DNA of 61,000 nucleotides from Clostridia bacterium (GCA_017456985.1 JAFTIH010000023.1:1-61000), one strand, 5' to 3'. Positions 7,446-17,475 are shown, numbered from the stretch's first letter. The notes: generated by a model from the letters alone, not told the origin. Numbers and translations are program-made.

Positions 7446-9914
7446 GTGACAACGCGTACCGCTACGCCGTCTGTTTTGAGAGTGCGTCTGCTTGACGTCC
7501 CCTATCGGATAGACCGTGACTACGATTATTTGCCGCCCGAGGAGCTATCGGGCGACCCTGTCGGACGGATCGTTCTCGTTCCCTTCGGCAAGGGAAACCG
7601 CCCCGTCTACGCCGTCGTTTGCGACGCGGTCGAGGATACGGGCGAGCACGCGCTCAAGCGCGCGCTCTGGTTTTTGCCCGAGGATTATCGCGTGTTGCCC
7701 GAGATCCTGCGCCTTTGCTTTTTCTTGCGCGAGCATACGCTGTGCTCGGTGGGAGATGCGGTGCGTGCCGCGTTTCCTGCCGCGGCGCTGGGGCTCGTCG
7801 AGGAGGTCTTTTCCGCCACCGCCCCGCCTGCGGGTGCGAAAAGCAAAAAGGACGCGCTTCTTGCCTACCTTTGGGAGCATCCCGAGCAGTCGCGCGCGGC
7901 GCTGAACAAGGCGCTGGGCGAGGACGTCGTACGCACGGCGCTCGCGGCGTTACTCAAAGAGGGCAGAGTGCGGCGCGTTATCCGCCGCCACGCCGATGCC
8001 GCGCCGCGGACCAAGCGATACTACACCCCCGCTCTTACGGGTGAGGCGCGTGAGCGCGTACTGCGCGGAGAGGAGAAGCGCCTTTCCGCCAAGGCACTTG
8101 CCGCGTTTCGTTTTTTGTGCGACGAGGAGGGTGCCTTCGAGGAAGAGATCACCGAGCGGCTGAATATTTCCGCATCCCCCCTGCAAACGCTTGCCGCACG
8201 CGGCATTTTGCAGGTAGAGGAGCGCGAGATCGAGCGCAACCCCTACGCACTTCTTGCGCGTCGGCGGGATGCGTCGCCCGTGCTGCTTTCACGCGCACAA
8301 GAGGAGGCGTTTTTGAAGATCTCCTCTCTTTACGAGCAAAAAAAGCCCGCCTGCGCCCTGCTTCACGGCGTGACGGGAAGCGGCAAGACCAAGATCATGA
8401 TCAAGATGCTTGACCGCGTGCTTGCCGAGGGACGGCAGGCGATCCTTCTCGTTCCCGAGATCGCCCTCACCCCGCAAACGGTGGGCATTTTCTGCTCGCG
8501 CTACGGGGAGCGCGTATCGGTGCTGCATTCCTCGCTTTCGGTGGGAGAGCGCTACGACGCCTACCGCCGCATTCTTGCGGGGCAGACGGATCTCGTCATC
8601 GGCACGCGAAGCGCCATCTTTGCGCCGCTCTCGCGGCTTTCCCTCATCATCATTGACGAGGAGCACGAGCATACCTATAAATCGGACGCGCCGCCCCGCT
8701 ACCACACGCGTGACGTTGCGGCGTTCCGCTCGGCGCAAAACGGCGCCCTGACGGTGCTTGCGTCCGCCACCCCGACGATCGAAAGCTATTATAAGGCAAA
8801 GGAAGGGAAATACACGTTAGTACCCCTGACCGAGCGCTACGGCGGGCTTCTTTTGCCCCAAACGGAGATCGTGGATATGCGCGAGGAGCTTCGCGCGGGA
8901 AACACCTCTCCCATCAGCCGCCGCCTTGCCGAGGCACTTGGTGACGTCTGCGCACGCGGCAAGCAAGCGGTGCTTTTCCTCAACCGACGCGGCTATCATC
9001 ACACGGTGAGCTGTCGCGCGTGCGGCGAGGTTCTGCTTTGCCCGCATTGCTCGGTTTCCTTTACCCAGCACACGGGCTATGGTGAGAGCTATCTGCTTTG
9101 CCACGCCTGCGGCACCAAGCGCCCCTTACCCTCTGCGTGTCCCACCTGCGGCGCCGCGCCGCTCTCCTTTCTCGGGACGGGAACGCAAAAGGCAGAGGCG
9201 ACGCTCTCTTCCGAGATCCCCTGTGCGCGCGTCGTCCGTATGGATGCGGACACCACCGCGACGAAGTCTGCTTACGAGCGCATTCTCGGCAAATTCCGAG
9301 AGGGAAAAGCCAACCTTCTTCTCGGCACCCAGATGGTCACCAAGGGACACGATTTCCCGAACGTGGCGCTCTCGGGCGTTTTGCTTGCGGACGCTTCGCT
9401 CTATATGCACGATTTCCGCGCCGCCGAGCGCACCTTCTCGCTTTTGACCCAAGTCATCGGCAGAGCGGGCAGAGCGGGCGAGGTGGGGCGCGCCATCATC
9501 CAAACGATGTCCCCCGACCATCCCGTCATCCGTCTTGCGGCAAAGCAGGACTATCCCGCCTTCTACGAGGACGAGATCAAGCTGCGCCGTTCGCTTGCCT
9601 ACCCGCCCTTTTGCGACGTCGTCACGCTGACGATGAGCGCCGCCGACGAGCAGATGCTCTTAAAGACTGCCGCCGCGGCAAGGGAGCTTCTTATTCGCCG
9701 CCTTGGCGAATGCGAGGGCAAGCCGCGCTTCGCACTGTACGGACCGCTTGAGCTTTCCACCTACAAGGTGGCAGAAAAATATCGGATGCGCCTTCTCGTC
9801 AAGTGCCGCCTCTCTCCCGCGCTTCGCCGTTTGTTCGGCGGCGTGCTTACCGAGCTTGGCACCACCCACGCGCAGGTCGATTTTGCGGTGGACTTCAACC
9901 CGACGGATACCTAA
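7446..9914 (+). CDS. priA: Primosomal protein N' (PriA helicase)
   Basis: The product has 822 residues and starts at GTG 7446 with GGAAAGGGAAGGA upstream. The N-terminal 3'-end DNA-binding domain is recognisable (VRLLDVPYRIDRDYDYL). The Walker A motif GVTGSGKT lies near residue 310, Walker B is IIDEEHEH, and the helicase motif is LGTQMVTKGHDFPNV. A zinc-binding cluster (CRACG, CPHC, CHACG, CPTCG) is intact. PriA reloads the replication machinery at stalled forks. It is followed by def after about 90 bases. No truncation or frameshift is apparent. Confidence 0.96.
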   Translation: MTTRTATPSVLRVRLLDVPYRIDRDYDYLPPEELSGDPVGRIVLVPFGKGNRPVYAVVCDAVEDTGEHALKRALWFLPEDYRVLPEILRLCFFLREHTLCSVGDAVRAAFPAAALGLVEEVFSATAPPAGAKSKKDALLAYLWEHPEQSRAALNKALGEDVVRTALAALLKEGRVRRVIRRHADAAPRTKRYYTPALTGEARERVLRGEEKRLSAKALAAFRFLCDEEGAFEEEITERLNISASPLQTLAARGILQVEEREIERNPYALLARRRDASPVLLSRAQEEAFLKISSLYEQKKPACALLHGVTGSGKTKIMIKMLDRVLAEGRQAILLVPEIALTPQTVGIFCSRYGERVSVLHSSLSVGERYDAYRRILAGQTDLVIGTRSAIFAPLSRLSLIIIDEEHEHTYKSDAPPRYHTRDVAAFRSAQNGALTVLASATPTIESYYKAKEGKYTLVPLTERYGGLLLPQTEIVDMREELRAGNTSPISRRLAEALGDVCARGKQAVLFLNRRGYHHTVSCRACGEVLLCPHCSVSFTQHTGYGESYLLCHACGTKRPLPSACPTCGAAPLSFLGTGTQKAEATLSSEIPCARVVRMDADTTATKSAYERILGKFREGKANLLLGTQMVTKGHDFPNVALSGVLLADASLYMHDFRAAERTFSLLTQVIGRAGRAGEVGRAIIQTMSPDHPVIRLAAKQDYPAFYEDEIKLRRSLAYPPFCDVVTLTMSAADEQMLLKTAAAARELLIRRLGECEGKPRFALYGPLELSTYKVAEKYRMRLLVKCRLSPALRRLFGGVLTELGTTHAQVDFAVDFNPTDT

Positions 9915-10006
9915 GTACGGATCCTACGCACCGCAGGGCTTCGTCCGAAGCGACCGAGGGTGTGATCAATAAAAAACGGCATAGCCGTAAAAAAACCGAG
10001 GTAACT
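9915..10006. repeat. Short palindrome-bearing spacer between priA and def
   Basis: This gap contains GCTTCG/CGAAGC and ACGGC/GCCGT stems next to A-rich runs. The ACGGCATAGCCGT stem followed by seven A could act as a weak terminator on the opposite strand. It resembles a small intergenic repeat, but no second copy was confirmed in the window. Confidence 0.3.
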
Positions 10007-10459
10007 ATGGCAATTCTCAACATTATTAAGGAGGGCGATCCTCTTCTTCGCAAGCACAGCCGTGCGGTGGAGGAAATTACGCCCCGTATTACGACGCTTC
10101 TTGACGATATGGTAGAAACGATGCGCAAGGCAAACGGCTGCGGGCTTGCCGCCGTACAGGTGGGCGTGCTTCGCCGCGTCGTGGTCATCGAGGTCGAGGA
10201 GGGGACGGTCTATGAGATGATCAACCCCGAGATCGTTTTCCGCGCAGGCGTACAGGAGGAGCAGGAGGGGTGCCTTTCGGTTCCCGAAAAATGGGGCATC
10301 ACCCGCCGTCCTGCGCGCGTTACGGTGCGCTTTACCAACCGCGAGGGAACGCTGTGCGAGCTTCGCGGCGAGGGACTTCTTGCCCGCGCCATCTGCCACG
10401 AGGTGGACCATCTTGACGGTAAGCTCTTTACCGACGTCGTGATCCGCTACGAGGACTAA
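10007..10459 (+). CDS. def: Peptide deformylase
   Basis: The protein has 150 residues and starts at MAILNIIKEGDPLLR, with CCGAGGTAAC upstream; an earlier in-frame extension into priA was rejected. All three metal-site motifs are present: GCGLAAVQVG, EGCLSV and HEVDHLDG, giving the Cys and two His ligands and the catalytic Glu. The enzyme removes the formyl group from nascent proteins. It is followed 38 bases later by fmt, which adds the formyl group to the initiator tRNA; this pairing is common in bacteria. Confidence 0.96.
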   Translation: MAILNIIKEGDPLLRKHSRAVEEITPRITTLLDDMVETMRKANGCGLAAVQVGVLRRVVVIEVEEGTVYEMINPEIVFRAGVQEEQEGCLSVPEKWGITRRPARVTVRFTNREGTLCELRGEGLLARAICHEVDHLDGKLFTDVVIRYED

Positions 10460-10497
10460 ATGCCGCGCAAGCGCAAAGAAAACCCGAGGAGTCAAGT

Positions 10498-11430
10498 ATG
10501 AGAGTTTTATTTATGGGGACCCCCGACATTGCCGCGACCGCGCTTTCGGCGCTTCTTGAGGGCGGCTTTACCGTCGTGGGTGCCGTGTCCCAGCCCGACC
10601 GCCCGCGCGGCAGAGGAATGACCCTCACGCCGCCCCCCGTCAAGGTGCTTGCCAAAGAGCGGGGCATTCCCGTGTATCAGCCCGAGAGCCTTCGCGACGG
10701 GGCGCTTTTGCCCCTGCTCGATGCGTGCCGTCCCGACGTGATCGCCGTGGTGGCGTACGGAAAGATCCTTCCCGAATACGTTTTGAATTATCCCGCATAC
10801 GGCTGTATCAATCTGCACGTTTCGCTCCTTCCGCGCTATCGCGGTGCCGCCCCGATGCAACGCGCCATTATGGCGGGCGAGCGCGAAACGGGCGTTTGCA
10901 CGATGCAGATGGACGCGGGACTCGATACGGGCGACGTGCTTTTGCGCCGCGCCTTTCCCATTTCCGACGAGGACAACTTTGAAACGGTCCACGATCGCGC
11001 CGCAGAGATCGGCGGTGCGCTCCTTTGCGAGACCCTGAAAGCGCTCAAAGCGGGTACCGTCACGCCCCAAAAGCAGGACGCTTCTCTTGCCACGTACGCC
11101 GAGAAAATCACCAAGGAGGACTGCGTTCTTGATTTTACGAAGAGCGCGCGCGTGCTTTTTGCTCAGATCCGCGGTCTTTCCCCCATCCCCCTTTCCTTTA
11201 CGAAAATGCCCGACGGCAAGCTCTTAAAGGTCGTGTCCGCTTCGCTTGCCGAGGGACGCGGCAGGGCGGGTGAGATCCTGCGTGCCGAGAGCGACGGCTT
11301 CGTCGTTGCCTGCGGTGAGGGTGCGCTTCTTCTTCGCACCGTGCTCCCCGAGGGCAAGGGCAGAATGAATGCCGCCGATCTCCTTCGCGGTCGCCGCGTG
11401 AACGTGGGCGACGTCCTTGGCAATGTTTAA
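10498..11430 (+). CDS. fmt: Methionyl-tRNA formyltransferase
   Basis: The protein has 310 residues. The N-terminal formyl-transferase domain begins MRVLFMGTPDIAATAL and holds the folate/catalytic segment SLLPRYRGAAPMQRAI and the MDAGLDTGDVL motif. The C-terminal tRNA-binding domain follows (ARVLFAQIRGLSPIP). It formylates initiator Met-tRNA using 10-formyl-tetrahydrofolate. GAGGAGTCAAGT precedes the ATG. The 3' end overlaps the start of rsmB by eight bases. Confidence 0.96.
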   Translation: MRVLFMGTPDIAATALSALLEGGFTVVGAVSQPDRPRGRGMTLTPPPVKVLAKERGIPVYQPESLRDGALLPLLDACRPDVIAVVAYGKILPEYVLNYPAYGCINLHVSLLPRYRGAAPMQRAIMAGERETGVCTMQMDAGLDTGDVLLRRAFPISDEDNFETVHDRAAEIGGALLCETLKALKAGTVTPQKQDASLATYAEKITKEDCVLDFTKSARVLFAQIRGLSPIPLSFTKMPDGKLLKVVSASLAEGRGRAGEILRAESDGFVVACGEGALLLRTVLPEGKGRMNAADLLRGRRVNVGDVLGNV

Positions 11431-12718
11431 CGTGCGTCGCGCCGCGACGGCGCTCCTTCTTTCGATGGTGAAGTCGGGCGGCTTTGCCAATCTCGTGCTT
11501 TCGGACGCACGCCTTGCCGAGGCGGGCGAGGACGCGCCGCTTCTGACCGCTCTTTTTTACGGGACGGTGGAGCGCACCCTGACGCTCGATTACGCCATCT
11601 CGCATTTTGCCGCACGCCCCGCAGAGTCGCTGGCGCCCCACACGCGCGCCGTCCTTCGGCTCGGCTTGTATCAAATCTATTTCACCCGCATCCCCCCGCA
11701 CGCCGCCATCAACGAAACGGTGTCGCTCGGGGAAAACAAGGGCGAGCGCGCCCTTTTGAACGCGGTGCTTCGCCGCGCCGCGACCGAGCCGCCACCGCTT
11801 CCCCCCGAGGGACGCACGGCGCGCCACCTTTCGGTCAAGGAGTCCTTTCCCTTGCCCACCGTGCGCCGCTTTTTGTCCCAGTACGGCGAGGAGGAAACGA
11901 GAGCGCTTTTATCCGCGTTTAACCGCGTTTCTCCCTTGACGATCACCGTCAATCCCCGCGTTGCCACGCGCGAGGCGCTGCTTGCCGACTTTGCGGCGGC
12001 GGGCTTTTCCGCCGAGCCGACGCGCTATTGTGCGCGCAGCATTCGCTTTTTGGAAAGCGTTGACCCCGTAAGGCTACCGCGCTTTGCCGAGGGGGCGTTT
12101 TTCGTGCAGGACGAGGCGTCCGCGCTCGTTGCCGATGCGCTGGGTGCGCGCGAGGGGGACAACGTCATCGACGTTTGTGCCGCCCCGGGCGGCAAGATCC
12201 TTGGGGTCGCGACGGCGCTTTGCGGCAACGGGACCTTTACGGCGTTTGACTTGCACGAAAGCAAGCTCTCTCTTATTCGCGAGAGCGCCGCGCGGCTGGG
12301 CGTTTCTCTTTCCGTGCGCGCACTTGACGCGACGGAGGGCGACGCATCGCTCGACGGCACCGCCGACGCGCTTCTTTGCGACGTCCCCTGCTCGGGACTC
12401 GGCGTGCTGGGCAAAAAGCCCGACCTGCGCTACCGCGCGTACGACCCGATGCTCTCTTCCTTGGGCGCGCGCATCCTTGCGCGAAGCACACGCTATCTGC
12501 GCGTGGGCGGTGTGATGATCTATTCCACCTGCACGCTTGCTCCCGAGGAAAACGAGGACGTAGTCAAGAATTTCTTAAATGCTAACCAACAGTTTACGTT
12601 GGAAGAGTTTACTCTGGGTGACGGCGCCTTAAAGAGCGAAGAGGGGATGCTGACGATGCTCCCGCATAAGCACGGGACGGACGGCTTCTTCCTCGCCAAA
12701 CTGCGCCGCCATGCGTAA
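11423..12718 (+). CDS. rsmB: 16S rRNA (cytosine-967-C5)-methyltransferase RsmB
   Basis: The 431-residue product starts at ATG 11423 inside the fmt end; a TTG two codons earlier is an alternative. The NusB-like N-terminal domain (INETVSLGENKGERALLNAVLRR, split here as INETVSLGE and ALLNAVLRR) is followed by a Rossmann methyltransferase. The SAM-binding motif is VCAAPGGKILG; the two catalytic cysteines lie in CDVPCSGLG and YSTCTL. It methylates 16S rRNA at C967. Overlap with fmt and absence of a clear ribosome binding site suggest translational coupling. Confidence 0.94.
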   Translation: MFNVRRAATALLLSMVKSGGFANLVLSDARLAEAGEDAPLLTALFYGTVERTLTLDYAISHFAARPAESLAPHTRAVLRLGLYQIYFTRIPPHAAINETVSLGENKGERALLNAVLRRAATEPPPLPPEGRTARHLSVKESFPLPTVRRFLSQYGEEETRALLSAFNRVSPLTITVNPRVATREALLADFAAAGFSAEPTRYCARSIRFLESVDPVRLPRFAEGAFFVQDEASALVADALGAREGDNVIDVCAAPGGKILGVATALCGNGTFTAFDLHESKLSLIRESAARLGVSLSVRALDATEGDASLDGTADALLCDVPCSGLGVLGKKPDLRYRAYDPMLSSLGARILARSTRYLRVGGVMIYSTCTLAPEENEDVVKNFLNANQQFTLEEFTLGDGALKSEEGMLTMLPHKHGTDGFFLAKLRRHA

Positions 12719-12807
12719 GTGGCGCCCCCGTTTGATGCTTTCTTTATTTTCAGAGGATACGGGACTTTGACTAAAAAACAAAAAAACGACAAGGACGACG
12801 GAATATT

Positions 12808-13872
12808 TTGAACGAAAACGGGCAAACAATGGATCTGATGTCCCTTCTCCCCGAGGAGCTAGAGGCACTTTGCGCTTCTCTGGGACAGCCGCGCTACCGC
12901 GCCAAGCAGATCTTTACCTTTCTCTCGCGCGGGGTGTGGGTGGACGAAATGTCCTCGCTTCCCAAGGACCTGCGCGCAAAGCTCTCACAAATTGCGGAAA
13001 ACCGCTTGCCGACGGTAGAGGAAAAGCAGATCTCCTCCGACGGCACGGTCAAATATCTGTTCCGCCTTCTCGACGGGGAGTGCATCGAGAGCGTTTTTAT
13101 GCGCTACGAGCACGGCAACACCCTTTGCATTTCGAGCGAGGTGGGATGCCCGATGGGCTGCACCTTCTGCGCCTCCACGCTGGGGGGCAAGGTGCGCGAT
13201 CTTCTCCCCTCCGAAATGCTTGGACAGATCATCGCCGCCGAAAAGGATATGGGCGAGCGCATCTCGGGCGTGGTGATGATGGGCATCGGGGAGCCGCTTG
13301 ACAACTACGACAACGTCATTCGATTTTTACAGCTGGTCAATCACAAGGACGGGCTTTGCATCGGCTACCGCCACATCTCCCTTTCGACCTGCGGTCTGGT
13401 GCCCGGTATTGAAAAGCTCGCAAACGAGGACCTTCCCATCACGCTTTCCATCTCGCTCCACGCGGTGACGGACGAAAAGCGCTCGGCGATCATGCCCGTC
13501 AACCGCCGCTACGGCATTGACGCGCTTCTTTCGGCGTGCGCCGCCTACTACCGCAAGACGGGACGCCGCATTTCCTTTGAATATACCCTTCTTCACGGTG
13601 AAAACGATACCGACGAGGACGCGGCGGCGCTTGCAAGGCTTCTGCATCGGTATATGCGGGGAATGCCCATCCACGTCAACCTCATTCGTGTCAACGAGGT
13701 CAAGGAGCGCACGCACCGCGCGGGAACGCGCCAGAGCGCTCACCGCTTTGCCGAGCTGCTCGGCACGATGGGCGTGAACGCCACGGTGCGCCGCCGCCTC
13801 GGCTCGGACGTGGACGCCGCTTGCGGTCAGCTTCGCCGCGCCCGCGCCAAGAAGGAGGAGCGCCCGTCGTGA
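12808..13872 (+). CDS. rlmN: 23S rRNA (adenine-2503-C2)-methyltransferase RlmN
   Basis: The product has 354 residues. A TTG start at 12808 is chosen because AAGGACG lies upstream; an ATG at 12829 has no site. The radical-SAM cluster motif is GCPMGCTFCAST, and GIGEPLDNYDNV and LHGENDTDEDA are typical RlmN segments. The enzyme methylates A2503 of 23S rRNA and often A37 of some tRNAs. Its stop overlaps the GTG start of the phosphatase gene by GTGA. Confidence 0.95.
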   Translation: MNENGQTMDLMSLLPEELEALCASLGQPRYRAKQIFTFLSRGVWVDEMSSLPKDLRAKLSQIAENRLPTVEEKQISSDGTVKYLFRLLDGECIESVFMRYEHGNTLCISSEVGCPMGCTFCASTLGGKVRDLLPSEMLGQIIAAEKDMGERISGVVMMGIGEPLDNYDNVIRFLQLVNHKDGLCIGYRHISLSTCGLVPGIEKLANEDLPITLSISLHAVTDEKRSAIMPVNRRYGIDALLSACAAYYRKTGRRISFEYTLLHGENDTDEDAAALARLLHRYMRGMPIHVNLIRVNEVKERTHRAGTRQSAHRFAELLGTMGVNATVRRRLGSDVDAACGQLRRARAKKEERPS

Positions 13873-14612
13873 ACGTTTACGCACACACCGACGTGGGGCT
13901 TCGCCGCGCCCACAACGAGGACACCTACGCCATCTGTCCGCTTGCCGAGGAGGACGCTCTTCTTCTCGTGCTTTGTGACGGTATGGGCGGCGAGAAGGGC
14001 GGGGAGGTGGCGGCAGAGCTTTGCTCCACGTATCTTTATGACACCTTCAAGGGAGAAAAAACGCCCACAAAGCGCGCGCTCCGCGCGGCGCTTTCCGCGG
14101 CAAACCGCGCCGTCTTCCGCGCACGGAGCGCGGGGGATGGAGAAAACGCCCGTATGGGAACGACGGTGGTTTTAGCCCTTGCCGAGCCCGCGGCGCTCAC
14201 CCTTTTCTGGGTGGGGGACAGCCGCGCCTACCTCTTGCACGGCGGCGCGCTTTCCCGCCTGACGCGGGACCACTCCTACGTGGAGGAGGAAATTGCAAAG
14301 GGGCGCCTTTCGCCGTCGGCGGCAAGGCTTCATCCGATGCGCAACGTAATTACCCGTGCTGTGGGTGCCGCGCCCACGGTCAAGGTCGACTCACTGACTC
14401 TTGCGTGGGAGGAGGGCGATCGCCTGCTTTTGTGCAGCGACGGATTGCACGGCGCGCTTTCGGATGGGGAGATCCTTGAGATCCTATCCGAGGGGGAGCC
14501 GCTCGGGATCGTCGCGCACGGGCTCGTTCACGCGGCAAACACCCACGGCGGTGAGGACAACGTCACCGTAGTGCTTTTAGAAAATACGAAGGAGAATTTA
14601 CCCAATGCTTGA
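13869..14612 (+). CDS. stp: PP2C-type Ser/Thr protein phosphatase
   Basis: The 247-residue protein starts at GTG 13869 (VNVYAHTDVG), with AAGGAGGAG upstream. PP2C metal-binding motifs are in order: HNEDTY, CDGMGG, GDSRAYLL, SDGLHG and GGEDNVTVVL, so all metal-ligand aspartates appear present. It should reverse phosphorylation by the kinase encoded next, whose start overlaps this gene by eight bases. The pair regulates cell-wall and growth functions in Firmicutes. Called prpC in Bacillus. Confidence 0.95.
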   Translation: MNVYAHTDVGLRRAHNEDTYAICPLAEEDALLLVLCDGMGGEKGGEVAAELCSTYLYDTFKGEKTPTKRALRAALSAANRAVFRARSAGDGENARMGTTVVLALAEPAALTLFWVGDSRAYLLHGGALSRLTRDHSYVEEEIAKGRLSPSAARLHPMRNVITRAVGAAPTVKVDSLTLAWEEGDRLLLCSDGLHGALSDGEILEILSEGEPLGIVAHGLVHAANTHGGEDNVTVVLLENTKENLPNA

Positions 14613-16473
14613 TGTAAAAAACTATCTTGGTAGAATGCTGGCGGAGCGCTATCTGCTCGTCCGCGTGATCGGACACGGTGCGTCCTCGACGGTGTTTTAC
14701 GCACAGGATATGATGACGAGGCAGGAGGACGGCTCGCCGCTTCCCGTCGCGATCAAGGTGCTTGACCGTGACGCGGGGGAGTATAAGCTCAACTCCAAGA
14801 GCTACCGCACGGAGATCAGCGCGGTGGCGGACATCCCTACCAGCCCCCATATCATCGCCGTAAAGGACGTCTCCTTCTTTGAGGACGAGCATTTTATCGT
14901 GATGGAATACGTCAGCGGTAAGACGCTTAAGGACTATATTGCCGAAAAGGGCGGAACGCTCCCCCCCAAGGAGATCGTTTCGATCGCGTTGCAGCTTCTT
15001 TCCGCGCTTCGCATCGCACACGAGGCGGGCGTCGTTCACCGCGACGTCAAGCCCCAGAACATTATGGTGGAGCGCGCGGACGAGGTCGGCGGCGCGGTGG
15101 AGATCCCGGGCGGTGCCGATATGCCCTTCGTCAAGCTCGCCGACTTCGGTATCGCGCTTCTTCCCGATGAAGATTTGTTTATGATGAAGGAAAAGGGCGT
15201 GGGGACGGTATATTATATCAGCCCCGAGCAGGCGTGCGGCAATCCCACCGATGCGCGCAGCGACCTATATTCTCTGGGCGTCGTGATGTACGAGATGGCG
15301 ACGGGCAACGTGCCCTTTGATGCGCAAAGCCCCACGGGTATCATCTCCAAGCACCAGACCGAGATGCCCTTCCACGTGCGCAACCGCAACCACGAGGTTC
15401 CGCTGCTTCTCGACCAGATCATCTTTACCGCGATGCAGAAAAATCCCGCGGCGCGCTACAAGGATGCCGCTTCGATGGAGAAAAAGCTAAGGGAAGTGAT
15501 GCGTCTGCTTTGCCACGAGGGAACGACCCCCGTGATGGACGACGCAGACCCCTTCCGCAAAGCGCCCACGGGTGTGACGGTGGATGCGCGCGACGCAAAG
15601 CCCGCACGCGCCCCCAAGGAACCCCGCGCTCCCCGTGCTCCCCGCAAGCAGAATAAAGCCCTCACGCGCGGGCTTCTCATCGGCGGCGCGTCGCTCCTTC
15701 TTTGCGCCGCGATCGTGCTTGGTGCGGTGTTCCTTTTGCCCACCCTTCTCAAAAAGACCTACGATATCACCGTGCCGAATCTCGTCGGTACGGCGTATAA
15801 CGAGGACGCGACCTACGCCGACGGCGTCTTCGTTCCCGTGGACAAGGTCACCTTCGTCTATGACGACGACGTGGCGGCGGGACAGGTCATCCGCCAGACC
15901 CCCTCGTCGGGCGTCTTTCTGCAAGACGTAGAAAAGGTGGAGATCTCGCTCGTCGTCAGCCTTGGTCCCGAGATGGCGGACTTCTCGCTTCCCGCCACTT
16001 TCCGCACGGATTATAAGACGGCAAAGAATTATTTGGAGAGCGGCGATCGCCCCTATAAGCAGTTCTTCGTCAGCCATTTCGTAGAAGCGGAAACCTACGA
16101 CCCCACCCTGCCCGGCGGCACGGTCGTGGGCGCATACCACAAGCACGACTTTACCCCGCTTTCGTTAGACGGCGACAAGGTGTATAAGGTCAAGACGAAG
16201 GAGATCGTTCTCGTCGTCAACCCCACCGAAAAGGAGCTCTTTGCCATTCCCGACACGGAGTGCCGCAACGCAGAGCGCGCGACGGCGTATCTTGCCGTGG
16301 CGTATCCTTATCTGACGGTGGAGGGAACCGTTACGGCACCCGAAGGGATGGAGGGCGCCAATATGCCCACGGGTACCGTGGTCGGGCTTTGCCTTGAAGA
16401 CGGCACCATCATTGGATTTTTGCAGAATATTGTGAAGGAGGAGCAGCGGGTCAAGCTCGTTCTTGCCCCGTAA
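14605..16473 (+). CDS. prkC: PASTA-type Ser/Thr protein kinase
   Basis: The protein has 622 residues. The Hanks-type kinase domain (about 1-300) has a Gly loop IGHGASSTVFYAQD, VAIKVLD with the ATP-contacting Lys, HRDVKPQN, and DFGIAL. A basic Pro/Ala linker (about 325-350) leads to one membrane segment (about 354-377). The outside part begins with a PASTA-like repeat (ITVPNLVGTAYNEDATY), with one or two degenerate repeats after it. PASTA domains sense muropeptides or lipid II. Paired with the upstream phosphatase. RsgA, encoded next, is a known phosphorylation target in Bacillus. Confidence 0.94.
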   Translation: MLDVKNYLGRMLAERYLLVRVIGHGASSTVFYAQDMMTRQEDGSPLPVAIKVLDRDAGEYKLNSKSYRTEISAVADIPTSPHIIAVKDVSFFEDEHFIVMEYVSGKTLKDYIAEKGGTLPPKEIVSIALQLLSALRIAHEAGVVHRDVKPQNIMVERADEVGGAVEIPGGADMPFVKLADFGIALLPDEDLFMMKEKGVGTVYYISPEQACGNPTDARSDLYSLGVVMYEMATGNVPFDAQSPTGIISKHQTEMPFHVRNRNHEVPLLLDQIIFTAMQKNPAARYKDAASMEKKLREVMRLLCHEGTTPVMDDADPFRKAPTGVTVDARDAKPARAPKEPRAPRAPRKQNKALTRGLLIGGASLLLCAAIVLGAVFLLPTLLKKTYDITVPNLVGTAYNEDATYADGVFVPVDKVTFVYDDDVAAGQVIRQTPSSGVFLQDVEKVEISLVVSLGPEMADFSLPATFRTDYKTAKNYLESGDRPYKQFFVSHFVEAETYDPTLPGGTVVGAYHKHDFTPLSLDGDKVYKVKTKEIVLVVNPTEKELFAIPDTECRNAERATAYLAVAYPYLTVEGTVTAPEGMEGANMPTGTVVGLCLEDGTIIGFLQNIVKEEQRVKLVLAP

Positions 16474-16478
16474 GGCTT

Positions 16479-17399
16479 ATGACGGAATATAAAGAAGAGG
16501 GGATCGTCGTTCGCGGTCTTGGCGGTGCCTTTACCGTCCGCACGGATGCGGGCGCGTATTACACCTGTCGCGCCAAGGGCGTTTTGAAGCGCAACGACGG
16601 TAAGCTTCTCGTGGGCGACCGCGTGACGCTTTCCCGCTCCGAGGACGGGCAGGAGTGCGTGGTGTCCGAGATCCTTGCGCGCCGATGTGCGCTCATCCGC
16701 CCGCCGCTTGCCAACGTGACGGTGCTCGTGCTCGTGATGGCGGGCGCCTATCCCGCCCCCTCCCTTCCCACCGCTGACCGCCTGCTCGCCATTTGCGCGC
16801 ACGAGGGCATCGAGCCTGTGATCGTGCTCACCAAATCCGATCTTGCGAAGGCGGAAAACGAGGCGCTTTGCGCCTTGTATCGCGATGCGGGCTACGAGGT
16901 CTATTCTACCTGCGCCACGACGGGCGCGGGGACGGACGTGCTTCGCGCGGCACTCTCCGAAAAGCTCCGTGCGGGCGGCATCGCCGCGTTTGCGGGGGCT
17001 TCGGGCGTGGGAAAATCCACCCTGCTCTGTGCGCTTTTCCCCTCGCTTGCGCTCGAAACGGGCGCGCTCAGCGAGAAAACGGCGCGCGGACGGCATACCA
17101 CGCGCCACGTGGAGCTGTTTGATTTTTCGGGCGGCTTTGTGGCGGACACTCCCGGTTTTAGCCTGCTCGACTTTGAGCATTTTGACTTTTTCTCCCTCGA
17201 CGACCTTTTTGACGCCTTCCCCGATTTCGCTCCCTATCGCGGTGCCTGCCGCTACGACGACTGCACGCACGTCAAGGAGGAGGGGTGCGCACTGTTAGAT
17301 GCCGTCCGCGAGGGACGCGTTGCCCCCTCACGCCACGAAACCTACGCAGAGCTTTACGCCATTCTCAAAACGAAAAAATCAACCTATCCCAAGCGGTAG
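16479..17399 (+). CDS. rsgA: Ribosome small-subunit GTPase RsgA
   Basis: The 306-residue protein has an OB-fold N-terminus and a circularly permuted GTPase domain in the order G4 (LTKSD), G1 (GASGVGKST), G3 (DTPG), then a C-terminal zinc site CRYDDCTHVKEEGC. It matures the 30S subunit with GTP hydrolysis. It ends the housekeeping run and is followed by a strong terminator. Only five bases separate it from prkC. Confidence 0.95.
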   Translation: MTEYKEEGIVVRGLGGAFTVRTDAGAYYTCRAKGVLKRNDGKLLVGDRVTLSRSEDGQECVVSEILARRCALIRPPLANVTVLVLVMAGAYPAPSLPTADRLLAICAHEGIEPVIVLTKSDLAKAENEALCALYRDAGYEVYSTCATTGAGTDVLRAALSEKLRAGGIAAFAGASGVGKSTLLCALFPSLALETGALSEKTARGRHTTRHVELFDFSGGFVADTPGFSLLDFEHFDFFSLDDLFDAFPDFAPYRGACRYDDCTHVKEEGCALLDAVREGRVAPSRHETYAELYAILKTKKSTYPKR

Positions 17400-17438
17400 A
17401 GGGCAAGCGCAGTCAGCGTTTCCTACATAAAAAGAAAA

Positions 17439-17475
17439 GAGCAAATACGGTTTCCCGTATTTGCTCCTTTTTTTT
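17439..17475. terminator. Bidirectional terminator between rsgA and the phage-like cluster
   Basis: GAGCAAATACGG (17439-17450) pairs with CCGTATTTGCTC (17455-17466). T-rich on the right and A-rich on the left, so it can end both the rsgA transcript and the minus-strand phage-like transcript. Confidence 0.9.
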